Source: CAZKNJ01 sp964554185 (lineage in GTDB: Bacteria; 4484-113). Taken from it: DNA of 19,304 bases. The stretch is taken from the NCBI GenBank assembly GCA_964554185.1, contig CAZKNJ010000037.1, positions 1 to 19,304 of the forward strand, given 5' to 3'. Both the position numbers and the translations under genes were made by a program. Of this stretch, positions 8,170-14,586 are shown piece by piece (position 1 is the first letter of the stretch; each line of letters starts with the position of its first letter). The notes below the pieces were generated by a model. The model saw only the letters and a list, made by a program, of their open reading frames with translations. It had not been told where the DNA came from and searched no databases.

Positions 8170-8206
8170 GTGGGCGCATCCGAAGCCGACGCTGCCCCGC
8201 GCCCAC
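8170..8206 (-). other. Hairpin abutting the ribosome binding site of the large lipoprotein gene
   Basis: Arms gtgggcgc (8170-8177) and gcgcccac (8199-8206) are perfectly complementary over eight GC-rich pairs with a 21-nt loop. On the transcript the 3' arm is immediately followed by AGAGGTG. No T-run follows, so it is not an intrinsic terminator. It could protect the downstream message or tune initiation by stacking next to the binding site. Confidence 0.5.
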
Positions 8207-8218
8207 GATGTCAACGAA

Positions 8219-10324
8219 CTATATCTGCTCAACGCTGTACAGGTCGGGAGCCGGCGGGTATACCGTGAACGCCATGGCGTTGCTCAAGACGCCGTTCTGG
8301 AACACCCGGATATCGCTGTTGTACCCGTTGAGCGGAACCGTCACCGTAAGCTCAGTGCCAGACCAAACGAGTGCGGGCATAGGAACCGAGCCAAGCAGCA
8401 CCACCGCGCCCGGAACATATGCGCCGAAGTTCTCACCGGAGATAGTTACTACATCACCAAACGCGCCAGCCGTCGGCGCGACCGACGTAATCACTGGCGG
8501 ATCGTCAATCAGGAAGTTGCCTACTTCAAAATGGTAGCCGTTGCTCGTCATTCCTGCACGCACGACGATGACATCGCCGCTTTGGGCGTACTGCGGTATC
8601 TCGGCTTCAATCACCGCGTTCCCCCAGGAGTGGATTGTGAGATGATTCAGCCCCAGGGACACTCGGTCGCCCGCTCCCTGAGAGAACCCGAAGTTGTCGC
8701 CCAGAATCGTGACCACCGTCCCCACGGGCCCGCGGTCGGGCGACACAATGGAGATTATAGGCTTGTCCGGCAAGTCGCCCGGGAGGATAACGTCAAAGAA
8801 CATCCCGTTACTCTCGTAGGAAACTGCATTCTCGGTTCGAGTGACCGTTACATCGCCGTCCTCAGCCCCTTCAGGTATCTGAACCACGATGCTGGTGTCG
8901 CGCCACTGGGTCACCAGTCCCTCAACGCCCGGCGGGAAGGAGATGAAATCGCCTTCCTCCTGCGCAAAACCGAAGTCAGCGCCGTACACTGTGACGAACT
9001 CGCCGACTTTGGCCTGGGGTGGGAAGATGGAGTAGAGCACGGGAACCGGCGCAGCCACCGCGACAATGTTCAGGGTTTGCGAGTAGGCGTAGAGCGTTTC
9101 TCCTGAGTAGTCCTCCACCGCTTGCACAACCGCCGGGAAGGTCCCCGGCTCATCATAGGTGTGAACATACAGTGCAGATGCCTCCAGGTCTACGGGAACG
9201 ACCTCGCCGTCGCCGTAGTCCAGCGTGACTTCTGCGCCTGTGCCTACCCCGCCGGCGGAAACCTCAAAGACCACCTGGAGCGGAGAAAACCCGAAGGTCA
9301 CATCAGCCGAGAGCGATACATGGCGCAGGTCTACCGTAAAGTCGTCCGAAGCGGTGTCTCTCACCGCGTCGGTCACCGTGACGGAGCCGCTGTAGATACC
9401 GGCCAGCCCGAAGTCGTGCGTGACCTCGCGGTCGGTAGTGGTGAACCCGTCGCTGAAGGACCATTCAAACTCCAGCGGCGGAATGCCGCCTTCCACCACG
9501 GGTAGGAACAGCCGCTCAAAGGGGGCGGCCGGGGTGGTCGGCAGGACGGCTGTGCTGATAGAGGAAAGCGGTAGGAAATCCGTGGTCGCGTCTATCGTCG
9601 TGGAGAAACTGGGTGAAATCTGCCCGGCAGCGTCCTGAGCATATACCGACACCTCAAAGGAGCCCTCGGAGTAGTACACGTGGGCGACAATCTGGCCGCT
9701 CATCTCCTCGCTGCCGTCGCCGAAGTCCCAGAAGTACTCGATAGGTTCCACGCCTCCATAAGCGAAGGCGCGGAAGTTCACTGTGAGAGGAATGGGGCCT
9801 TCCTGGCGGTCGGCGAAGCCGAAGCACAGGAAAGCGTCCGACGGACGGGCGATGAGCATGTTCTCGGCAATCACGAAGAAACCGAACGTCCGGGTCTCGA
9901 AGTTCACGATGCTCCCGGTCTCAACAAAGCCGTCGTCTATCGGAGTGGCATGCCCCGTGGTGCTGACCCGGAAGAGGAACAGCCTCGTGCCCCGCGGCAG
10001 GTCCTCGCTGAGCCGTACGCGCAGCCGGGCCGGCGAATCGAACACCGCCCACTCCGGGCGGATGACAAACGCGTCAATCCCCCGGAAGTTGCCCGGCAGG
10101 TCGCTGGGCATGCGTCCGCCCGCCAGCGCCTGTTCCAGTGTCATGCGCTGGGCCGACACCAGGCTGGCGCTGAGCGTCGCATCCGGCGGCAGCGTAATCG
10201 TGATGTCTATCGGCGGAAGCGGAGTTGTGGTGTTGATCGGCGCGATAACCTTGCGGCTTCCGCACGCGAGCAGTGGCAGCACTATGGCTGCTGCCAGAGC
10301 CAAACTGAGTAGTCGCCTTGCCAT
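8219..10324 (-). CDS. Lipoprotein with PKD-like and IPT/TIG domains
   Basis: Product of 701 aa. The signal sequence ends in a lipobox (PLLAC; Cys21). A beta domain at about 80-155 (IRPEWAVFDSPARLRVRL) loosely resembles ZU5-type modules. Three PKD-like domains follow at about 176-248, 258-333 and 336-421; the first has a classic FWDFGDG, the second EWSFSDG, the third LDYGDG. Three IPT/TIG domains occupy about 430-511, 521-602 and 609-688, the first two very alike in VYGADFGF and ILGDNFGF. It is an extracellular lipid-anchored stalk or binding protein by inference. The reading frame also opens at GTG 10336, but GAGGTG overlapping that codon is ideally placed for the ATG at 10324. It precedes the larger TIG lipoprotein and the two share architecture. 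Confidence 0.85.
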   Translation of the reverse strand: MARRLLSLALAAAIVLPLLACGSRKVIAPINTTTPLPPIDITITLPPDATLSASLVSAQRMTLEQALAGGRMPSDLPGNFRGIDAFVIRPEWAVFDSPARLRVRLSEDLPRGTRLFLFRVSTTGHATPIDDGFVETGSIVNFETRTFGFFVIAENMLIARPSDAFLCFGFADRQEGPIPLTVNFRAFAYGGVEPIEYFWDFGDGSEEMSGQIVAHVYYSEGSFEVSVYAQDAAGQISPSFSTTIDATTDFLPLSSISTAVLPTTPAAPFERLFLPVVEGGIPPLEFEWSFSDGFTTTDREVTHDFGLAGIYSGSVTVTDAVRDTASDDFTVDLRHVSLSADVTFGFSPLQVVFEVSAGGVGTGAEVTLDYGDGEVVPVDLEASALYVHTYDEPGTFPAVVQAVEDYSGETLYAYSQTLNIVAVAAPVPVLYSIFPPQAKVGEFVTVYGADFGFAQEEGDFISFPPGVEGLVTQWRDTSIVVQIPEGAEDGDVTVTRTENAVSYESNGMFFDVILPGDLPDKPIISIVSPDRGPVGTVVTILGDNFGFSQGAGDRVSLGLNHLTIHSWGNAVIEAEIPQYAQSGDVIVVRAGMTSNGYHFEVGNFLIDDPPVITSVAPTAGAFGDVVTISGENFGAYVPGAVVLLGSVPMPALVWSGTELTVTVPLNGYNSDIRVFQNGVLSNAMAFTVYPPAPDLYSVEQI

Positions 10325-10333
10325 AAGCGGTTT

Positions 10334-10339
10334 CACCTC
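10334..10339 (-). promoter_or_regulatory. Ribosome binding site choosing ATG over GTG
   Basis: Minus-strand GAGGTG ends nine bases before the ATG at 10324. Its final GTG would itself be the alternative start codon at 10336, which then would have no binding site of its own. Confidence 0.65.
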
Positions 10340-10412
10340 GGATAACCGGTCTGAAAACGCAGAATCCGGCTGGTTCCCCCTAGATGCTCATTCCGCATCG
10401 TAACGCCTGTTA

Positions 10413-10418
10413 ATTATA
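10413..10418 (-). promoter_or_regulatory. Candidate -10 element for the lipoprotein pair
   Basis: Minus-strand perfect TATAAT in the 138-bp gap after the prepilin peptidase gene. No good -35 is visible at 16-18 bp. It predicts an untranslated leader of about 80 nt containing a small hairpin (10383-10399, 5-bp arms gatgc/gcatc). The rest of this gap shows nothing else I can name. Confidence 0.5.
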
Positions 10419-10462
10419 CCGCAACGCGCGCGCCAGCGCCTACTATCTCTGAACACGTGGGC

Positions 10463-11275
10463 CTAGCGCCCGAAAAAACTCAAGTACCAGTCGAGCAGCG
10501 GGGCAGCGGTGAACAAAGCGATGGCTGCCCCGAGTGACAGGTAGGGGCCAAAGGGAATCTCGGTGCGCGCCTTGAGTTTCTTGCCCACATACAGCCTGGT
10601 TGCGATGCCGATCGCCGCCAACCCGCCGATGATGAACGACAGCATTGCGACCACTAGCAGCTGCTGCCAGCCGAACAGGACTCCCAGGCCCAGCGCCATC
10701 TTGACGTCTCCCATGCCGAAGCCTCCGATGGCGAGGGCAAAGATGAAGAAGAACAGCGAGAGGAGAAACATCCCAATGACGCTGCTGGCCCAGCCGGGGC
10801 TGAAGCCGGGGCGGAGCACGACCACCGCCAGCCAGGCGGCGGCAAACAGCGCGATGTTGAGCTGGTCGGGGATCATCTTGTGCTCAAAATCAATGACCAG
10901 CACCAGAAAGAAAACGCTCACACAGACGATGGCGACGCCGTGGTGGAAAGGCGTTACCTGCTCAACCAGCACCCGCGTGTAGCCGTATGCGCTTCCCAGC
11001 CAAGGGACGCCCGCGAAAATGAGGCCGCCTGCCAGCTCAACCAGCGGGTAGCGCATGCTGATGCGGGCGCCGCAATGGCGGCACTTCGCCCCGAGAAGCA
11101 CATACGACAGCAGCGGGATATTGTCGTACCACCGGATAGGGTGGTCGCATTGCGGGCAGCGGCTGCCGGGGTGAACCACCGAAAGATCGCGCGGCAGCCG
11201 GTAGATGAGCACGTTGAAGAAACTGCCGAACACGAGCCCGAAGATGAACAGCACGACCAGGGAGAACCACGGCAT
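10463..11275 (-). CDS. pilD: Type IV prepilin leader peptidase (A24 family)
   Basis: Product of 270 aa, the usual length for bifunctional prepilin peptidase/N-methyltransferase. These membrane aspartyl proteases cleave the leader of type IV pilins or type II secretion pseudopilins and methylate the new N-terminus. Visible hallmarks are GSFFNVLIYRLPR (17-29), two zinc-type pairs CPQC (40-43) and CRHC (65-68), the catalytic Asp in VIDFEHKMIPD (D129), the second catalytic Asp in GFGMGDVK (D190) and PFGPYL (241-246). About seven to eight membrane helices follow the N-terminal domain. The CxxC pairs suggest the methylase half is intact. No pilin, assembly ATPase or secretin gene is in the window. 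The ATG at 11275 has no obvious ribosome binding site. It is divergent from the tRNA gene. Confidence 0.95.
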   Translation of the reverse strand: MPWFSLVVLFIFGLVFGSFFNVLIYRLPRDLSVVHPGSRCPQCDHPIRWYDNIPLLSYVLLGAKCRHCGARISMRYPLVELAGGLIFAGVPWLGSAYGYTRVLVEQVTPFHHGVAIVCVSVFFLVLVIDFEHKMIPDQLNIALFAAAWLAVVVLRPGFSPGWASSVIGMFLLSLFFFIFALAIGGFGMGDVKMALGLGVLFGWQQLLVVAMLSFIIGGLAAIGIATRLYVGKKLKARTEIPFGPYLSLGAAIALFTAAPLLDWYLSFFGR

Positions 11276-11281
11276 GGCAGC

Positions 11282-11287
11282 ATTTTA
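11282..11287 (-). promoter_or_regulatory. Possible -10 element very close to the prepilin peptidase start
   Basis: Minus-strand TAAAAT ends six bases before the ATG at 11275. If used, the message would begin at or next to the start codon, consistent with the missing ribosome binding site. No recognisable -35 is present, so this is tentative. Confidence 0.3.
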
Positions 11288-11314
11288 GCGCATCCGCCGC
11301 GAAAGGAGCGCAGC

Positions 11315-11344
11315 TTTACACTCCTTGCCGGCCGCACATATAAT
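11315..11344 (+). promoter_or_regulatory. Sigma70-type promoter of tRNA-Leu
   Basis: -35 TTTACA (11315-11320), 18-bp spacer, -10 TATAAT (11339-11344). Predicted start near 11351, only a few bases before the mature tRNA 5' end. Confidence 0.8.
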
Positions 11345-11354
11345 TGAAGCACGC

Positions 11355-11437
11355 GCCGAAGTGGCGGAATGGCAGACGCAGCAGACTCAAAATCTGCCGG
11401 GGGCAACCCCATGGGGGTTCGAATCCCCCCTTCGGCA
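11355..11437 (+). tRNA. tRNA-Leu (anticodon CAA)
   Basis: Acceptor stem GCCGAAG (11355-11361) pairs with CTTCGGC (11430-11436), with discriminator A at 11437. The anticodon stem gcaga/tctgc (11381-11385/11393-11397) encloses loop CTCAAAA, anticodon CAA at 11388-11390, decoding UUG. The T arm is ggggg-TTCGAAT-ccccc (11413-11429). A long variable arm of the class II type lies between, as expected for leucine. The 3' CCA is not encoded (the next bases are CGT). All stems are perfectly paired where checked. Confidence 0.97.
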
Positions 11438-11464
11438 CGTACACATGCACTCGGCTATCATTTG

Positions 11465-11490
11465 GCCGCGCCGGCGCTCCGTTTGTTTCA
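11465..11490 (+). terminator. Weak candidate terminator after tRNA-Leu
   Basis: A short GC-rich hairpin (GCCG-CGC-CGGC, 11465-11475) is followed after five bases by GTTTGTTT. Stem and T-run are both suboptimal, so termination here is only possible. Confidence 0.35.
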
Positions 11491-11529
11491 GCAACCCAGC
11501 CACTCGTTTGCGCGCTTCTGCTGGTTCTG

Positions 11530-11558
11530 TTGCATTCTGCGCCAAATTGAGGTATCAT
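11530..11558 (+). promoter_or_regulatory. Candidate promoter of the HD-GYP gene
   Basis: -35 TTGCAT (11530-11535), 17-bp spacer, -10 TATCAT (11553-11558). Predicted start near 11565, giving a leader of about 115 nt that holds a strong stem-loop. Confidence 0.6.
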
Positions 11559-11597
11559 TCGCAAGTCACAAGGGGGCGCGTCACACTTGACCGCCAA

Positions 11598-11659
11598 CCG
11601 CCACGGACGGCCATGGGAAGTGCGGGTGGATTGCAGATGGTTTTGCACCGTCGTGGCGG
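11598..11659 (+). other. Stable stem-loop in the leader of the HD-GYP gene
   Basis: ccgccacg (11598-11605) pairs with cgtggcgg (11652-11659). After a single bulged G at 11606 the stem continues with acgg (11607-11610) against ccgt (11648-11651), so twelve pairs in all. The enclosed loop contains two tgca tetramers (11632-11635 and 11644-11647) that could form an inner hairpin. It lies between the candidate promoter and the ATG at 11681. It does not match the conserved core I know for cyclic-di-GMP riboswitches. Confidence 0.5.
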
Positions 11660-11680
11660 CTGGAATGTGGTCGCCGTCAA

Positions 11681-12859
11681 ATGGTCGAAGCCAAACTTAA
11701 ACGGTTCTCCATTGAACTGCTGAATGCAGGCGATGTGCTGGACGCAGACCTGTATGACGGCCGGCTGCTGCTGCTGCCGGCGGGCACGGTCATTACCGAC
11801 TCCTTCATCACCAAGCTCCGCGAACGCAGGCTGACGATGCTCAGCAGTAACAGCACACTGCTGCAGCAACGGGAGGAGAAACTTGCGGAGCTGCGCGTGA
11901 GAGACCAGGCAATCCTGGAGCAGCTCGTCAAGGCTGAAGCCGAGCTGCACGAGGCTGCCGGATTCGTCCAGTCAATCAGCGACGAACTGGTGTCCACCGC
12001 CCAGCAGAGCGTGGATAGCTTCTACAAGTGCCTGGCCGAAGCCGAGGAGCCGGATGTGGAGGATGTCAATGGCCACGCCAAAGTCATCCTTGAGAGAGCG
12101 CTGGAGCTTCGGGGGCAGGAGCGGGTGGTCCACAATTTGATGGACATGAAGAGCTACGACCCCTACACCTATACCCACTCCGTGAACGTGTCCGGGCTCT
12201 TTGCCATGGTCGCGGCTGACGAACTTGAGACCGCTGAGAACGCCCAGGACATCGTACTCGGCTCGCTGCTGCACGACGCAGGCAAAGTACAGATTCCGGT
12301 ACAGATTCTCACTAAGCCCGGAAGGCTGACCCCGGAAGAGTATGAGGTAATGAAGACGCACACGGTGCTGGGGCATGAAATGCTCAAGGATAAGCTGGGC
12401 ATGCCGCCGGAAGTGTACCAGGCGGCGCGGTCGCACCACGAGCGCTTTGACGGCTCGGGTTACCCGGACGGGCTGGCGCGCGACGAGATACAGGAGCACG
12501 CAGGTGTGCTCGCGGTGTGTGATGTATTTGAGGCGCTGGTGACGAAGCGCACATATAAGCCCAAGATTGAACCCTCTGCCGCAGTGCGTATTCTCGCGCA
12601 GTCGAGCGGCAGCCACTTCGCCCCGATGCTCGTAAGCAAGTTCATGCGCACTCTAGGGCTCTATCCCAACGGCACTTACGTTGAGCTTAGCGACGGGAGG
12701 CTGGGAATGGTAGTGGCTCAGACTGCAGCCTTGCTGCGTCCTCGCGTAGCGATAATCGGCTCGCCCGACGCAGGCATCGTCTATGAAGGAACCGAGGTTG
12801 ATCTCAGCAAAGATATGAGCATCTCCATCAGCCGCGCCCTCAACACCGCGCGGCTGTAG
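11681..12859 (+). CDS. HD-GYP cyclic-di-GMP phosphodiesterase-type protein
   Basis: Product of 392 aa, soluble. HD-GYP proteins hydrolyse cyclic-di-GMP and so lower the second messenger that controls biofilm and motility. The N-terminal module (about 8-52, NAGDVLDADLYDGRLLL) is the small domain often found before such phosphodiesterases, followed by a probable coiled coil (60-110). The HD-GYP domain spans about 150-330 with H166 (YTHSVNV), the HD pair in LLHDAGK (H198, D199), H227 (KTHTVLGHE), the signature HHERFDGSGYPDGL (252-265) and D281 in CDVFEALVTKRTY. Metal ligands and the GYP motif are all present, so an active enzyme is expected. The start is ATG 11681 without a strong ribosome binding site; the conserved N-terminal module begins soon after. 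No receiver domain is fused. Confidence 0.92.
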   Translation: MVEAKLKRFSIELLNAGDVLDADLYDGRLLLLPAGTVITDSFITKLRERRLTMLSSNSTLLQQREEKLAELRVRDQAILEQLVKAEAELHEAAGFVQSISDELVSTAQQSVDSFYKCLAEAEEPDVEDVNGHAKVILERALELRGQERVVHNLMDMKSYDPYTYTHSVNVSGLFAMVAADELETAENAQDIVLGSLLHDAGKVQIPVQILTKPGRLTPEEYEVMKTHTVLGHEMLKDKLGMPPEVYQAARSHHERFDGSGYPDGLARDEIQEHAGVLAVCDVFEALVTKRTYKPKIEPSAAVRILAQSSGSHFAPMLVSKFMRTLGLYPNGTYVELSDGRLGMVVAQTAALLRPRVAIIGSPDAGIVYEGTEVDLSKDMSISISRALNTARL

Positions 12860-12866
12860 CTGGAAG

Positions 12867-12899
12867 CCCACGAGCACGGCGTGCTTCGGAACCCGTGGG
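12867..12899 (+). other. Nested inverted repeat after the HD-GYP gene
   Basis: Outer arms CCCACG (12867-12872) and CGTGGG (12894-12899) enclose inner arms agcacg/cgtgct (12873-12878, 12880-12885). It starts eight bases after the stop codon. There is no T-run, so it is a hairpin that could end or protect the HD-GYP message rather than a proven terminator. Confidence 0.4.
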
Positions 12900-12916
12900 G
12901 GCGCATTCCCCGGTGT

Positions 12917-12922
12917 TATAAT
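12917..12922 (+). promoter_or_regulatory. Candidate -10 element of thiC
   Basis: A perfect TATAAT lies 14 bases before the thiC ATG, with no clear -35. If used, transcription would begin near 12929 and the leader would be only about eight bases. This leaves no room for a TPP riboswitch. Confidence 0.45.
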
Positions 12923-12936
12923 GCTCCTGGTGGTTT

Positions 12937-14286
12937 ATGAGCGCTTCTGATAACGGCAAGAAATACAGCATCAAACACTCCATCACCCCCGATGAACTGG
13001 AGGAGGTGGCTGCACGCGAGCAAGTGTGCGCGGAATACCTGGAGGAAGCCATTAACGCTGGAGTCCTCATCATCCCGCGCAACCGCAACCATTCACAGGT
13101 CCACCCAGTGGCTATCGGGGCGGGAGTGTCAACCAAGATAAACGCCAACCTGGGCACTTCCGCGCTGGCCTCCAGATGGGAAGATGAGCTGCACAAGCTG
13201 GAGGTGGCGATTCGGGCGGGCGCGGACACCGCGATGGACCTCTCCACCGGCGGCGACCTCAAGCGCATCCGCCAGGAAATCCTGGCCGCCAGCACTGTAC
13301 CCATCGGCACCGTGCCGGTGTACGAAGTCGCCCGGCGCGTCAGTGACATGGAGCTCGCCAACGGCTTTCTGGATACACCGCGCGAGCTGTTCTTTGAGGT
13401 GGTTGAAGAGCAGGCGGAGCAGGGCGTGGATTACTTCACTCTCCATGCCGGTGTCACGCGCAGGGCGCTGGAAGCTGCCGTCCGGAACCCGAGGGTGGCG
13501 GGCATCGTCTCCCGGGGCGGCGCGCTGATGGCCAACTGGATGCGCGCCAACAACGCGGAGAATCCCTACTACGAGGATTTTGAGCGCCTGTGCGGCATCC
13601 TCGCAAAACACACGGGGACTTTCAGCCTCGGCGACGGGCTGCGGCCGGGGTCGGTCTGCGACGCGACGGATGAGATGCAGCTCGCCGAGCTGTACGTGCT
13701 GGGCGAACTGACGCTAAAGGCGTGGGAGCATGGCGTGCAGGTGATGATTGAGGGGCCGGGGCATGTGCCGCTGGACCAGATTGAGATGAACGTCCAGCTG
13801 CAGAAGCGGGCCTGCCACGACGCGCCGTTCTACGTGCTGGGGCCGCTCGTCACCGACATCGCGCCGGGATACGACCACATCACCGGCGCCATCGGCGCGA
13901 CCGTGGCGGCGGCGGCCGGAGCGGACCTGCTGTGTTATGTGACGCCCTCCGAGCACCTGGCGCTGCCGGATGCGCGCGATGTACATGAAGGAGTAATCGC
14001 CTTCCGCATCGCCGCGCATGCGGCTGATCTGGTGAAGGGAATCCATGGGGCGTACGCCTGGGACGAGGCCATTTCGCGCGCACGCAAGGAGTTCCGCTGG
14101 GACGAACATATCAGGCTGGCGGTTGATCCGGTGCGGGCGCGCGAATACCGCGAGCGGGACCGGCTGCCGCTGGATTACGAGGGCTGCACGATGTGCGGCG
14201 AGCTGTGCTCCATGCGCGAAAAAAAGCGGAGCGCGGGAAAAGCCGCCGGGCCTGAGTGGCGATCAACCGGCTCCCAGTTGAAATAA
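12937..14286 (+). CDS. thiC: Phosphomethylpyrimidine synthase ThiC (short form)
   Basis: Product of 449 aa. ThiC is a non-canonical radical SAM enzyme that rearranges aminoimidazole ribotide to hydroxymethylpyrimidine phosphate for thiamine synthesis in the cytoplasm. Diagnostic stretches include AIGAGVSTKINANLGTS (59-75), MDLSTGGDL (100-108), PIGTVPVYE (122-130), DYFTLHAG (165-172), SRGGALMANW (192-201), SLGDGLRPGS (230-239), EGPGHVPLDQ (272-281), GPLVTDIAPGYDHI (302-315) and YVTPSEHL (334-341). The C-terminal cluster motif is C417-x2-C420-x3-C424 (CTMCGELC), one residue tighter than the CX2CX4C of the E. coli enzyme. The length fits the short clade that lacks the N-terminal extension of proteobacterial ThiC. 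The ribosome binding site is weak (GGTGG three bases before ATG). The next gene follows after 24 bp. Confidence 0.96.
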   Translation: MSASDNGKKYSIKHSITPDELEEVAAREQVCAEYLEEAINAGVLIIPRNRNHSQVHPVAIGAGVSTKINANLGTSALASRWEDELHKLEVAIRAGADTAMDLSTGGDLKRIRQEILAASTVPIGTVPVYEVARRVSDMELANGFLDTPRELFFEVVEEQAEQGVDYFTLHAGVTRRALEAAVRNPRVAGIVSRGGALMANWMRANNAENPYYEDFERLCGILAKHTGTFSLGDGLRPGSVCDATDEMQLAELYVLGELTLKAWEHGVQVMIEGPGHVPLDQIEMNVQLQKRACHDAPFYVLGPLVTDIAPGYDHITGAIGATVAAAAGADLLCYVTPSEHLALPDARDVHEGVIAFRIAAHAADLVKGIHGAYAWDEAISRARKEFRWDEHIRLAVDPVRAREYRERDRLPLDYEGCTMCGELCSMREKKRSAGKAAGPEWRSTGSQLK

Positions 14287-14310
14287 GGTTCGGCGAATCT
14301 GGACAATCCG

Positions 14311-14586
14311 ATGCTGCAGGTGAACGAAGTCGTCGCCTTGGTGCTGGCGTGCATCAGCGCGCTGTTTCTGTTCTTCCACCGCGACCTCGCCCGGCGCTCA
14401 CAGGAGTTCCGTCCACTGCTGTTTGCCTTCGGATTTGTCTTCCTCGCCCTGGTAGCCACCAACCTGGAAGCCGTGGTGCTGCGCCACTTCTTCTTGCTAC
14501 TGGAGCACTTCGCGCTGGCAGCGGCGGGGATGTGCTTGTTCTGGCAGGTCGTGGGCTTCAGGCCCCCCAGTGAGGAGCAAGAGTGA
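14311..14586 (+). CDS. Small three-helix membrane protein ahead of a histidine kinase
   Basis: Product of 91 aa, family not recognised. Hydrophobic segments at about 4-22, 35-53 and 58-82 suggest three helices and a short acidic tail. Its last four bases overlap the GTG start of the histidine kinase (GTGA at 14583-14586), and GAGGAG inside its 3' end serves as the kinase ribosome binding site. This coupling suggests equal amounts of both products, perhaps a sensor input or accessory subunit. The ATG at 14311 has only a weak binding site; GTG at 14320 is an alternative. The frame lies 24 bp after thiC. Confidence 0.7.
   Translation: MLQVNEVVALVLACISALFLFFHRDLARRSQEFRPLLFAFGFVFLALVATNLEAVVLRHFFLLLEHFALAAAGMCLFWQVVGFRPPSEEQE

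Noticed and set aside
12860..12936. TPP riboswitch upstream of thiC
   Set aside because: I looked for the CTGAGA and ACCTGA-type core and found neither; the space is also too short after the preceding stop.
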